A stretch of DNA of 40,325 nt from JBLMYQ01 sp050258375 (GTDB lineage Bacteria > Bacillota > Clostridia > Acetivibrionales > UBA4821): positions 1 to 40,325 of the forward strand of contig JBLMYQ010000033.1 of assembly GCA_050258375.1 (NCBI GenBank), given 5' to 3'. The position numbers and the translations under genes are program-made. This document shows positions 15,254 through 23,645 of the stretch, piece by piece. The notes below the pieces were generated by a model, which saw only the letters and a program-made list of their open reading frames with translations, searched no databases and was not told the origin of the DNA. Numbering within the stretch: the stretch's first letter is position 1; every line of letters starts with the position of its first letter.

Positions 15254-17704
15254 CTAATATTTCCTAAATGGCACCGCCATTCCTGTCCTTAAATTATATT
15301 CAGTCCTTTTAATCAACTCATCCTGCATCTTCTCATTTAAATCTTTAAAATAAGCTGAATACCCCGAAACCCGTACCATGAGTTCAGGATATTTTTCAGG
15401 ATGATTTTTTGCATCTATCAGCATATCATAGGACATTATGTTAAATTGTACCTGCATACCACCAAGCCGGAAATATGTTTCAACAAATTCGGCAAATTTT
15501 TCAATGTCCTGCTCATTTTCAATTGCTGTAAATTTAAGATTCAAAGCCTCTCCTCCAGGAATACATTTACTATCCAAACCGCCTACAGTTCTAAGGCATG
15601 CAGTCAACTCTCCAGTCGCCCCCGATACAGGCGTAATCCCACTTGCAAAAGGCTCTCCGGCATTTCGTCCATTCGGAAGAGCACCTGTAAGCTTGCCCTG
15701 CCCTGAATGGCTGGTCATTGTCCAATAAGCCGGGCGGTATTTGCCTCCTCTATAATTGGTTTTTGAATGATAAAGATTATATAAAAAGGTTATCAGGTTT
15801 TGTGAATTTTTCACCGCTGTTGGATTTTCTGTTCCATACTTGGGTGTCCTATTAATCAAATATTTTTGCAATCCTTTATAGCCTTTGAAATCATTATTCA
15901 GAGCTGATATCAATTCATCAAATGAGCATTTCTTATCAATAAATACTGCCTTTTCAATTGCATTTAAAGAATCAACCGTATCTGCAAATCCAATATGCGT
16001 CGCTCCCGAAGAATTGTAAATTGCACCTCCAAAAATTAAATCTCTGCCTCTTTCCATCGGTCCTCTAAAATATGCTGATAACAGCGGCGTCTGCAGCATT
16101 TCCTGATGAACTCTCCCAAAACATTCATTTAACTCTATTGCCCCTTCTATCAACCACTTTGATTGGAATTTAAAAGCCTCCCAAAACTCATTGAAGCTCT
16201 TAAAGCTTTGTGGTGCGCCACTTTGAGGGCTAATTTGCTCATCACCTGTAATAGGGCGTCTGCCGTTATATAGAGCTAATTCAAGCGGGGCTACAAGATT
16301 CATTATAATCGAGCTGGAAGCATCATAGCTTCTTCCACTGCTTCCTAACTCTACGCAGCCTATTATTGCATAATCACTGGCATCTTCTATTGATATTCCC
16401 TGATTCTCAAGTGTTTTAATATCAACAACATCATTATGAAATGCTGGCACAGCCTTCGTATTTGCTATAACCTCACATACCCTGTTCCTATATTCCATGG
16501 TATTTTTCTCATAATGAAACCGCGCATTCATACTAGGATCCCTAATTTTTAAAAGCTCTGTAACCCTTAGAATTATATAAGTTAAATCATTAACGGCATC
16601 GTTGCCATTACTATCTATTCCTCCTATAGTAACCGCCGGAGCTGTTCCTGCACCTCCCCAAAGCTCTTCTGCTGTCTCCGGCACCATATTTACATTATCA
16701 GCAAGCTTAAACCAAAGGCATCCCACAATTTCTATGGCTTCCTTAACAGTCATTTTACCTTGCTCAACATCCTTCTTATAATACTTATAGAGTATTTGAT
16801 CCAGTCTGCCCGGGCTTACAGCCATATTTATGTTTTCTGCATGAATAGCTATCTGGGAAATCCACAAAGAATTTACAGCTTCATGAAATGAGCTTGCAGG
16901 ATTGGCAGGTACTTTTTTGCATATTTCAGCCATTTTTGCAAGCCGCCTTTTCTTTTCTGCATCCCGTTCTTTCTGGGCTAATTCAAGTGCCCTTCTGCTA
17001 AGATTATTTGCATAGCTGATTATTCCTTCCATGGCAATTCTCATAGCACGGTAGAAGTGCCTTTTATTACAATCTTCCTCAGATATATAAGATTTTTTAC
17101 TTATACTAAGCTCTTTTGCATTAGCCTCTTCAATTAAGAAATTCAATCCTTTATCCAGTACTATTCTGTATTCAGGCACCGTATGGGAAATACATCCCGC
17201 CTTTCCAGCAACAAAATAAATAAATTGTTCAAACAGCTTTAATGATTTTGTACTCCCATATCTTTTTCTAACTACTTCAAGAGCACTCTTTTCCAGCCAG
17301 AAAGGAAAAATTTCAAAGTTGAGGATTTCAGCTTCTTCCTCAGATAAGGTTTGGGGGTTTTTAATTCTGGTACTTATTGTATCCAACTCCGGCCATATGG
17401 ATAGCGCAAAATACTCAGGGTACAATGGTGCTCCCAGCGGGTTGGAAGTTGTTGTCCCTGCAATCAAATTATCATCATGAAATACCGCTTCTTTATTACA
17501 AAGGAAATAATTTACAGCCTTTGCCCTTTTTATTATTGGAGGGTCCTCCGGTTTGTCCTTATACTTCAGATATTCAGTTATGTATTTTGCACGCTCAATA
17601 CATATTGCACTTTGCAGCTTGAACTGCCGTTCACGTAATTCCTTTAACAATCTCATATTATCCAGTGTATATCCCTGAAGCTTTATATCATTCAATGTAA
17701 CCAT
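15254..17704 (-). CDS. Glycyl radical enzyme of the PFL-like family, substrate unknown (Cys-x-Glu type)
   Basis: Oxygen-sensitive radical enzyme of 816 residues, normal for the family. The glycyl radical loop near the C-terminus is RVSGYSAYF with Gly781. The thiyl-radical cysteine is Cys450 in AIIGCVELGSSG, followed by Glu452. A Cys-x-Glu pair is typical of glycyl radical dehydratases, decarboxylases and C-N/C-S lyases, and excludes pyruvate formate-lyase (Cys-Cys). Other family landmarks are NPLGAPLYPE, VSPGRLDQILYKYY and TPKYG. The sequence around the cysteine (ELGSSGRSYDASS) does not match what I remember of the hydroxyproline, glycerol, choline or isethionate enzymes, so I give no substrate. 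It is followed by SCP2-like and activase genes and preceded by a DUF6765-like gene. Confidence 0.92.
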   Translation of the reverse strand: MVTLNDIKLQGYTLDNMRLLKELRERQFKLQSAICIERAKYITEYLKYKDKPEDPPIIKRAKAVNYFLCNKEAVFHDDNLIAGTTTSNPLGAPLYPEYFALSIWPELDTISTRIKNPQTLSEEEAEILNFEIFPFWLEKSALEVVRKRYGSTKSLKLFEQFIYFVAGKAGCISHTVPEYRIVLDKGLNFLIEEANAKELSISKKSYISEEDCNKRHFYRAMRIAMEGIISYANNLSRRALELAQKERDAEKKRRLAKMAEICKKVPANPASSFHEAVNSLWISQIAIHAENINMAVSPGRLDQILYKYYKKDVEQGKMTVKEAIEIVGCLWFKLADNVNMVPETAEELWGGAGTAPAVTIGGIDSNGNDAVNDLTYIILRVTELLKIRDPSMNARFHYEKNTMEYRNRVCEVIANTKAVPAFHNDVVDIKTLENQGISIEDASDYAIIGCVELGSSGRSYDASSSIIMNLVAPLELALYNGRRPITGDEQISPQSGAPQSFKSFNEFWEAFKFQSKWLIEGAIELNECFGRVHQEMLQTPLLSAYFRGPMERGRDLIFGGAIYNSSGATHIGFADTVDSLNAIEKAVFIDKKCSFDELISALNNDFKGYKGLQKYLINRTPKYGTENPTAVKNSQNLITFLYNLYHSKTNYRGGKYRPAYWTMTSHSGQGKLTGALPNGRNAGEPFASGITPVSGATGELTACLRTVGGLDSKCIPGGEALNLKFTAIENEQDIEKFAEFVETYFRLGGMQVQFNIMSYDMLIDAKNHPEKYPELMVRVSGYSAYFKDLNEKMQDELIKRTEYNLRTGMAVPFRKY

Positions 17705-17711
17705 ATATTAA

Positions 17712-17764
17712 ACCCCTTTTCCCTTTTCAATTGGCAACTGTTAATTGCTCATTGCTAATTGCCT
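17712..17764. repeat. Short A/T-rich repeat with GGCAA/TTGCC ends
   Basis: Between the DUF6765-like gene and the glycyl radical enzyme gene lies a stretch beginning TTGGCAACTGTTAATTGC and ending GCTAATTGCC, with ATTGC repeated three times at 7-8 base spacing and matching ends. It looks like a small dispersed intergenic repeat, not a promoter or coding sequence. Confidence 0.4.
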
Positions 17765-18847
17765 TCACGCTATGCACAATTTATACTTGGGAAATAAAAC
17801 ATGCAGTAAGAAGTAGTGATGTTCTGCCAAAGCATCATGGAAACTTTTCCAGTTACTGTTCTCAAAGATTTCATTATATTCATACTTGATACCCACAGTA
17901 TTCTTCTTGCCGCTAAATGCTTTATATTCCCACGAACCAGGACCATCACAGCTGTAACTCAGATTTACCGGACTAAAGCCCAAAGCACCTTGAGCTAAAA
18001 TTTTCATCCACCTCTTATGTCTCACCCTACTATCAACATCATTTATTTCATTAAATTGCTTCAAGAGTAAATTTGATACTTCTTTACTCAATTCCATGCC
18101 CTCTTCTCTCGAATTGCCTGCACGGAACCTTTGCATTGCAACAAACATATTTTTTGCTGCATCCAGAAAAATTGCCGGATTATCCCTCTCTATAAGCTTT
18201 CCTGAATAATCCTTATACTTCCATTTAAGGTAAGGTTTATCCGGATAGCTCAGCACTGCGCCATGCCCAATAGGCATAACATCATCCAAAAATTTGCTTA
18301 GCTCATTATCAAATATACCTGAAAAATATTTTGCTACTTTATTGCCCAATTTCCTTGATGTTTCATCATCTAAAAATTGAACCCTATTAGAAAAATGCTG
18401 AATTCCTGAAAACCCTTGATGTGCCCACGTATCTGCATAAACGTGCATTGTTATTCCCAGCCTGTATAATGCATTCGGCTCTTTATGCCTTCTTATGCAC
18501 TCTCTGATCATATCATCTGCAATATAGCTGTTAGGTCTGCAAATAATCTTTAAATAAAAATCTTCCTTGCATTCATCTTCTTTTTTAAAGCAATTACCGG
18601 GAAGAAAATGAAAAGGTACCCATACGAGATGATTAGCCAATTTATTGAAATTCCGGTAATCCAAAGCTTTATGTGCAGAACACACAGGCTTATAAATGGC
18701 ACCATTATTAAACAAAACAGTATTATCATAGATGGCATCATCAACATACTGCGCACTATAGGCAATTATCTCCGCCTCACCCGCATTAAACCCGGCAAGC
18801 CTCGCCAATACATAAGTTACTGCATGGTGGAAATCAATTTCCAACAA
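17765..18847 (-). CDS. DUF6765-like protein with PLC-type histidine/aspartate motifs
   Basis: A 360-residue protein without signal peptide. The opening FHHAVTYVLARLAGF with IAYSAQYVDDAIYD is what I know from DUF6765. A central motif MHVYADTWAHQGFSG has His-x3-Asp-x3-His spacing reminiscent of zinc phospholipase C / S1-P1 nuclease-like folds, so a metal-dependent hydrolase or lipid-related role is possible but unproven. The start is a TTG (18847 or the adjacent 18844); GAGGGGG lies just upstream and suits the second. It overlaps the preceding membrane-protein gene by 14 bases, which implies coupled translation. The domain name is from memory and was not checked against a database. Confidence 0.68.
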   Translation of the reverse strand: MLEIDFHHAVTYVLARLAGFNAGEAEIIAYSAQYVDDAIYDNTVLFNNGAIYKPVCSAHKALDYRNFNKLANHLVWVPFHFLPGNCFKKEDECKEDFYLKIICRPNSYIADDMIRECIRRHKEPNALYRLGITMHVYADTWAHQGFSGIQHFSNRVQFLDDETSRKLGNKVAKYFSGIFDNELSKFLDDVMPIGHGAVLSYPDKPYLKWKYKDYSGKLIERDNPAIFLDAAKNMFVAMQRFRAGNSREEGMELSKEVSNLLLKQFNEINDVDSRVRHKRWMKILAQGALGFSPVNLSYSCDGPGSWEYKAFSGKKNTVGIKYEYNEIFENSNWKSFHDALAEHHYFLLHVLFPKYKLCIA

Positions 18848-19400
18848 TCTTCCCCCTCTTTTTAAACCATGCTCCTGTAAATATTGTTACAATAGTCATA
18901 TAACACATGATAAACAGCCATCCTCCGAAGAAAGGATTTTCCCAGAAAGAATACCCTTGATTAGCTTGAATCTGAGCATAGGTTCCAATTTTCCACCACA
19001 CTCCCCATCTCAGCAAGAACGGCAAAACTGCAAGCATGACACCAGCAGCAGAACCAATTACAACCAGCCTATCCTTTCCTTTGTTATACCAATGATGGGC
19101 TAAAATAAATCCCAAATTTCCCAATAGGATTATTGCAATAACAAACAATACATAGAATCCTGCAGCCCAAGGCTGGTTAAAAGTCTTTTCAAGCCAGTCG
19201 GTGGTATACATTGCCTCCCATGAAGGCCAGCCAACCAAAAGATATAATCCGGCTGGAACAAAGCCGCATGACATATAGAAATTGAAAGGACCAAGAAGCT
19301 TATTAGTAAATTTCTCCGGTGTTTTCTTTAAATAATTTTGTGATAAAAAAGCAAAAATTTGCCCAACAGCAAATGCAGCCGGCAAATCGACTTGAATCAT
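18834..19400 (-). CDS. Small polytopic membrane protein of unknown function
   Basis: A 188-residue integral membrane protein with about four to five hydrophobic helices (near 45-62, 80-105, 117-135 and 155-175) and many aromatic residues (WPSWEAMYTTDW, RWGVWWKIGTY). I recognise no family. ATG 19400 has AAAGGGGG six bases upstream. It is the first gene of the glycyl radical cluster and overlaps the DUF6765-like gene. The position suggests a transporter or membrane anchor for the pathway, which is inference. It starts 79 bases behind ger operon 1 with no clear terminator between. Confidence 0.7.
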   Translation of the reverse strand: MIQVDLPAAFAVGQIFAFLSQNYLKKTPEKFTNKLLGPFNFYMSCGFVPAGLYLLVGWPSWEAMYTTDWLEKTFNQPWAAGFYVLFVIAIILLGNLGFILAHHWYNKGKDRLVVIGSAAGVMLAVLPFLLRWGVWWKIGTYAQIQANQGYSFWENPFFGGWLFIMCYMTIVTIFTGAWFKKRGKIVGN

Positions 19401-19479
19401 ATATATCCCCCTTTAAATTTATTACCTTCATTTATATTATGAGATGAAAAATTAGATTATTCACTTTAATTAGGAATTG

Positions 19480-20745
19480 TTATTCTGCATTTATTTTCAT
19501 TATATTCGTGTCTGTATTTATCACCTTAGACTTTACAATAATCTTTACAGGTATACCGGGGAAAATCTCATACCACTTGTCCGCATATTTTTTATGCCAA
19601 AGGGTTGGATATTTTTTATATAAAGCATAGCCAAACCCAAAAATATCTGTTTTTAATTCCTTTTGACCCTTTTTTAATGTGTTTTCGATTTGCATACATA
19701 TACTTCTTGACATTTCTTCTTCAATATTATTAATAACCTCAGGGGTTATATAACTGCTCCCCCCTTCAGTAACATACTTTCTTAATACTGCTTTAGCATC
19801 AATTTTTATAACCATATCCAATTTGCCATCAACCAATCTACTTTCAATCTTGCTTTTTGATGCTACAATCCTCAAAATTATTATCTTTTTTGTATTAACT
19901 CCCTGAAAATTATTTAATGTGACTGCACTTTTTTTCGTCTTCCCCATTAACCATACAAATCCCTCACTCTCTTTTGCCTCTAAAAAACCTTTAAATACAT
20001 CTCCCTTAAATACAGCCATACTATCAATAATAAAGTGTCCTTTGGTAAGCTCTAATGGAGTTACAGTTTGGGAACCCTTCTCACTTGTAAATTCATCCTT
20101 CTTTTCTTCCAGGTTTTTTACGCTTATTAAAGGCAAAACAGGTTCTAATCCATTTGTAGACATCATTTTCTCAAAATCATTCACAGAAACCGGAAAGGCA
20201 AGACCTGTTTCTCCCAAAGTATTTAACATGTTGTGGATATTTATCGTAGATGGAGCTTTGGAGAAAGGGTCAAAAGTCCTAAGTACATCCATTGCAGATT
20301 CTTTTGAGACAAACAAGTTGGCTGTTGTGCGAAGCATAGGTGTCCTGGTTAAAACCTCCATTATATCTTTAGTAATATACTGAGCAGAACTCTTTCCAAT
20401 TATAATTACTTCCATATATCCATAAAATAATCTTTTATCTATGCCCCTTTGAAGTTTTTCCAGTGCATCACTAACTGTAAAATCAGCAGCCGCATGTACT
20501 ACTGACTTGGGCATTGTTTCCTTCGATTTTTCACTGCTACCTCCACCCACAGCTTCACCGACAACACCCGTTCCAGTTTCAATAGATTGTATTGTCACAG
20601 TTATTTCATGAGATTCGGGATTATAATCAATACCCATCCCATAAACCTGTGCCATATTTTCATACTCGACATAATCCCAGCATCCTGATAATAAAACCAT
20701 TAAGGCAGTAAAAATAATAAAGCAGAGAAACTTTGCTTTATTCAT
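19480..20745 (-). CDS. GerC-type germination lipoprotein (operon 1)
   Basis: Lipoprotein C subunit of a GerA-type germinant receptor, in the inner membrane of the spore. Its 421 residues start with a signal ending in LLSGC (Cys22), followed by the family hallmark WDYVEYENMAQVYGMGIDY. The C-terminal LKTDIFGFGYALYKKYPTLWHKKYADKWYEIFP is typical of the Ger(x)C family. It overlaps the permease gene by ATGA and closes an A-B-C operon. A Gly/Ser-rich insertion (GEAVGGGSSEKSKE, about 63-77) is not seen in the other two GerC proteins here. Confidence 0.93.
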   Translation of the reverse strand: MNKAKFLCFIIFTALMVLLSGCWDYVEYENMAQVYGMGIDYNPESHEITVTIQSIETGTGVVGEAVGGGSSEKSKETMPKSVVHAAADFTVSDALEKLQRGIDKRLFYGYMEVIIIGKSSAQYITKDIMEVLTRTPMLRTTANLFVSKESAMDVLRTFDPFSKAPSTINIHNMLNTLGETGLAFPVSVNDFEKMMSTNGLEPVLPLISVKNLEEKKDEFTSEKGSQTVTPLELTKGHFIIDSMAVFKGDVFKGFLEAKESEGFVWLMGKTKKSAVTLNNFQGVNTKKIIILRIVASKSKIESRLVDGKLDMVIKIDAKAVLRKYVTEGGSSYITPEVINNIEEEMSRSICMQIENTLKKGQKELKTDIFGFGYALYKKYPTLWHKKYADKWYEIFPGIPVKIIVKSKVINTDTNIMKINAE

Positions 20746-21848
20746 TCAATTATTCCTCTCTTCCTATTGCTGATAGCCAAACCCAACGACCCTAAAATCA
20801 GAACAAATATAGAAAACGGCAAAAGAATATAAGTATACAAAAATACAGAAACAAAATAGGCAGTAACATATGAATTCATGATAATTGAGCCAATAAACAC
20901 CAATATTGCAGCAATGATTAAATGAATCTTGGATTTACTTTTGCCAATAAGCCTTAAACCCGCTTGCTGCATGCTGTATAAAAAAATACATAGTTTAGCA
21001 ATAGCTTGATTGACATACACTACAAAAATGAAAACCTCCAGACCTCTTATAAAATCACCAATCTGGATAACCTTTGCAACCGCAACACCTGTACCCGAGA
21101 CTCGTGCAAGCTGTTCAACCCCTATTATCCCAATAAAAATAACCCCGGCAGCAGCATAAATAACTGCCCACAAAATTAATCCCTTAACAATCCATGTTAA
21201 GCACTTTTTGGAATCGGGCATTACATTTATAAGGAGCATAAACATCATCAAAACTTCAGATAAATTACCCATTATAAAAATTATTGATTTTAAAAATCCG
21301 GATAATGTTATATCAAAAAGAGGTATAAAATTTTCTATTTTAAATTGCTTTACAAATGCCAACGCAAATCCGGCATGAAAATCAATTGTAGCCAGAACAA
21401 TAATAATTTCGCAAAACATTACAAATATTTTAATTCCCGAATTTACAAACATGTAACACATTATAATTATCAAAAGCATGAGAATCCATGCAGGTGTATA
21501 TTGAAGAAAATATATTTTCACAGTCTGTGTAAACAGATTCATTAATATAATTATTGAAATCATTGTTATAAAATAATAAATAATAATAATACTTTTGCTG
21601 GTAACTTTGCCCAATCCGCTTTCTATTATTTCAAAAATAGTATCTTCCGGTCTATCCTTCCTCAAGCTTAAAAGCCAAAATACAAGTGGAATAATAGGCA
21701 CTATGCTTAGAAGTCCTATAATCGAAACCGCTCTTCCACCAGATGGAATTATCCACGTAAAATTGTATGTGTATGCGCCTCCTGCAGCTCCAACAATTAA
21801 TAGTATAATTTGTTCTCTTGATATCTTGAAATTATTACTTTCTTGCAT
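20742..21848 (-). CDS. GerB-type germinant receptor permease (operon 1)
   Basis: B subunit of a germinant receptor, of the amino acid/polyamine/organocation transporter superfamily; it is thought to form the ligand-binding membrane subunit. From ATG 21848 it has 368 residues and about ten membrane helices, beginning FKISREQIILLIVGAAGG. The frame runs 30 codons further upstream, but that part overlaps the end of the A gene and is hydrophilic; a GAGGA site 10 bases before 21848 supports the shorter form. It starts six bases after the A stop codon and overlaps the C gene by four bases. Confidence 0.92.
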   Translation of the reverse strand: MQESNNFKISREQIILLIVGAAGGAYTYNFTWIIPSGGRAVSIIGLLSIVPIIPLVFWLLSLRKDRPEDTIFEIIESGLGKVTSKSIIIIYYFITMISIIILMNLFTQTVKIYFLQYTPAWILMLLIIIMCYMFVNSGIKIFVMFCEIIIVLATIDFHAGFALAFVKQFKIENFIPLFDITLSGFLKSIIFIMGNLSEVLMMFMLLINVMPDSKKCLTWIVKGLILWAVIYAAAGVIFIGIIGVEQLARVSGTGVAVAKVIQIGDFIRGLEVFIFVVYVNQAIAKLCIFLYSMQQAGLRLIGKSKSKIHLIIAAILVFIGSIIMNSYVTAYFVSVFLYTYILLPFSIFVLILGSLGLAISNRKRGIIE

Positions 21849-21853
21849 ACATT

Positions 21854-23470
21854 TTATTTCCTCGTATTTTTCTTGGAATTGAATTTTATTCCGCTTTCGC
21901 CAATCCGCTTCCGATTCACAGGTGAAAAAATTGTCCAACGTTTCTTCAAGCTTTCAAACTGAGCGCGTATGAAGGTATCCTTCCAACCTTCCAGTTCAAA
22001 GGGCACTACTGGATAAAGGTATGGAACTCCGAAAGATTCAAGAGATACTAAATGCCACAGCATTATTACAGATGCAGATATCAATCCAAACATTCCAAAA
22101 ACACCTGCAAATAAAATAAATAAATAGTTCAAAATTCTTGCGGTATTTACCATTGTAGTAGTTGATATTGCGAAAACTGCAATAGCAGCTATAGCAACAA
22201 CAATAATAACTGACGGGCTGACAAACCCTGAATTTACTGCTGCCTGTCCTATAACAACTGCGCCGAGTGTTCCAAGAGCATAGCCTACCAATCCTGGCAA
22301 ACGGACTCCAGCCTCACGGATAATATCTATTGCAATGTTCATTATTAATAATTCTATTATGGTTGGAAAAGGTACTCCTCCCCTTCCTGAAGCAATGTTC
22401 ATCGCCAGGCTTGGAGGTGTTATTGAGTGATTATATGTAACAAATGACAGGTATAATGGGCTGATTGTTAAAGAAATTATAAAAGCAATATATCTGATAA
22501 TCCTTAAAAAGCTGCTTGCAACAGGTCCTTCCAGATAATCATCCATAGTCTTGAAATTATCCCATAACGTTAACGGTCCCAAAAGAGCAAAGGGACTGTT
22601 ACTGCTTACTATAGCAAAACGCCCCTCGGATAGATACCTTGCTGACATATCGGGACGTTCTGTCTGCCGATACTTAGGAAACAACGATAATGGACTTTCT
22701 TCAATAATTTCGCCTAACTCAGGTATACCCTCTACCACATCAATATCAATTTTTTTGATGCGCTTACTCACTTCATCAATTATTTTTAGATTTGCAATTC
22801 CCTCTATCCATATTAACCTTGTTTTTGTGTGTGACAGTCTCCCCACCGTGAATTCTGCAAATCTCAGGTCAGGAATTGGCAGCCTTTTTATAATCATGCT
22901 GCAATTCACTTCAATATCTTCTATAAAAGCTTCCTTGCTTCCAAAAACAGCAATCTCATTTTCAGGTTTTTCTACTGCCCGCTTTTCCAGCTTTGTACTG
23001 CCGATTATTAATGCAGTGTCTTTTTTATTCAAAAACAATATTGTATTACCCAAAAGCAGTTTACTAACGATTTCCTCCATTTGATTAGATTCTTTTATTT
23101 CTGCATTAAAAATGACTTGCGTCTTAAAAATTTCAAGTGTATCGTCATAATTATTTTGAATACTAATATTGTCTTCCAATAGAGGCCTTATAATATTCTG
23201 ATTTATAGAAAGCTTATCAGACAAGCTTTCTATATATATAATTCCTACCTGTAGTCTTCCTTTAAGAACATCAAAATTACCAGTTACCAAGCCCATTCCA
23301 TTTCCGACCAAGTTTCTAATAAAATCCAAATTTTCATCAACATCAGAAAAAATATTTCTTTTAATAAACTGTGATGGTAATTTTGAGCAATCATGGTAAG
23401 GTTTTTTCTCTATGTTAATTGATTTCTGCTTATTTATGAAATTTTTTGAAATCTTTTTAAAAATCTTCAT
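21854..23470 (-). CDS. GerA-type germinant receptor subunit (operon 1)
   Basis: A subunit of a germinant receptor; this family is known to oligomerise into a membrane channel. 538 residues: a hydrophilic N-terminal region of about 300 residues with the two-part N-terminal domain, then the conserved SPLSLFPKYRQTERPD motif, ASSFLRIIRY, and five to six C-terminal membrane helices including MNIASGRGGVPFPTIIELLIM and IIREAGVRLPGLVGYALG. The C-terminal cytoplasmic tail ends KFNSKKNTRK. It starts the A-B-C operon and is divergent from the PLD-like gene. Confidence 0.95.
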   Translation of the reverse strand: MKIFKKISKNFINKQKSINIEKKPYHDCSKLPSQFIKRNIFSDVDENLDFIRNLVGNGMGLVTGNFDVLKGRLQVGIIYIESLSDKLSINQNIIRPLLEDNISIQNNYDDTLEIFKTQVIFNAEIKESNQMEEIVSKLLLGNTILFLNKKDTALIIGSTKLEKRAVEKPENEIAVFGSKEAFIEDIEVNCSMIIKRLPIPDLRFAEFTVGRLSHTKTRLIWIEGIANLKIIDEVSKRIKKIDIDVVEGIPELGEIIEESPLSLFPKYRQTERPDMSARYLSEGRFAIVSSNSPFALLGPLTLWDNFKTMDDYLEGPVASSFLRIIRYIAFIISLTISPLYLSFVTYNHSITPPSLAMNIASGRGGVPFPTIIELLIMNIAIDIIREAGVRLPGLVGYALGTLGAVVIGQAAVNSGFVSPSVIIVVAIAAIAVFAISTTTMVNTARILNYLFILFAGVFGMFGLISASVIMLWHLVSLESFGVPYLYPVVPFELEGWKDTFIRAQFESLKKRWTIFSPVNRKRIGESGIKFNSKKNTRK

Positions 23471-23516
23471 TTATTACCTCAAATATAATATAAAAATCCA
23501 GTATTATTATTGGCAA

Positions 23517-23543
23517 TACTATGTTTAATTAAACAAAATATAC
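23517..23543 (-). promoter_or_regulatory. Candidate sigma-G-like promoter of ger operon 1
   Basis: Minus strand GTATA (23539-23543) and CATAGTA (23517-23523). The second fits the sigma-G -10 pattern CATnnTA exactly, and sigma-G control of ger operons is established in Bacillus. The spacer is 15 bases, shorter than the usual 17-18, so this is tentative. Confidence 0.3.
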
Positions 23544-23645
23544 ATAACACTTAAACTTAAGAACCCTTATGAAAATTCCTACATTGTAAATAAAGTAATT
23601 ATGCCTTAAAATTATTTTAGCAGAATCATAATCAAGGGAGAATTT

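Noticed and set aside
15254..17704. Assignment as pyruvate formate-lyase
   Set aside because: PFL has adjacent catalytic cysteines; this enzyme has Cys-Val-Glu, and its activase has the two extra ferredoxin clusters of the non-PFL type.
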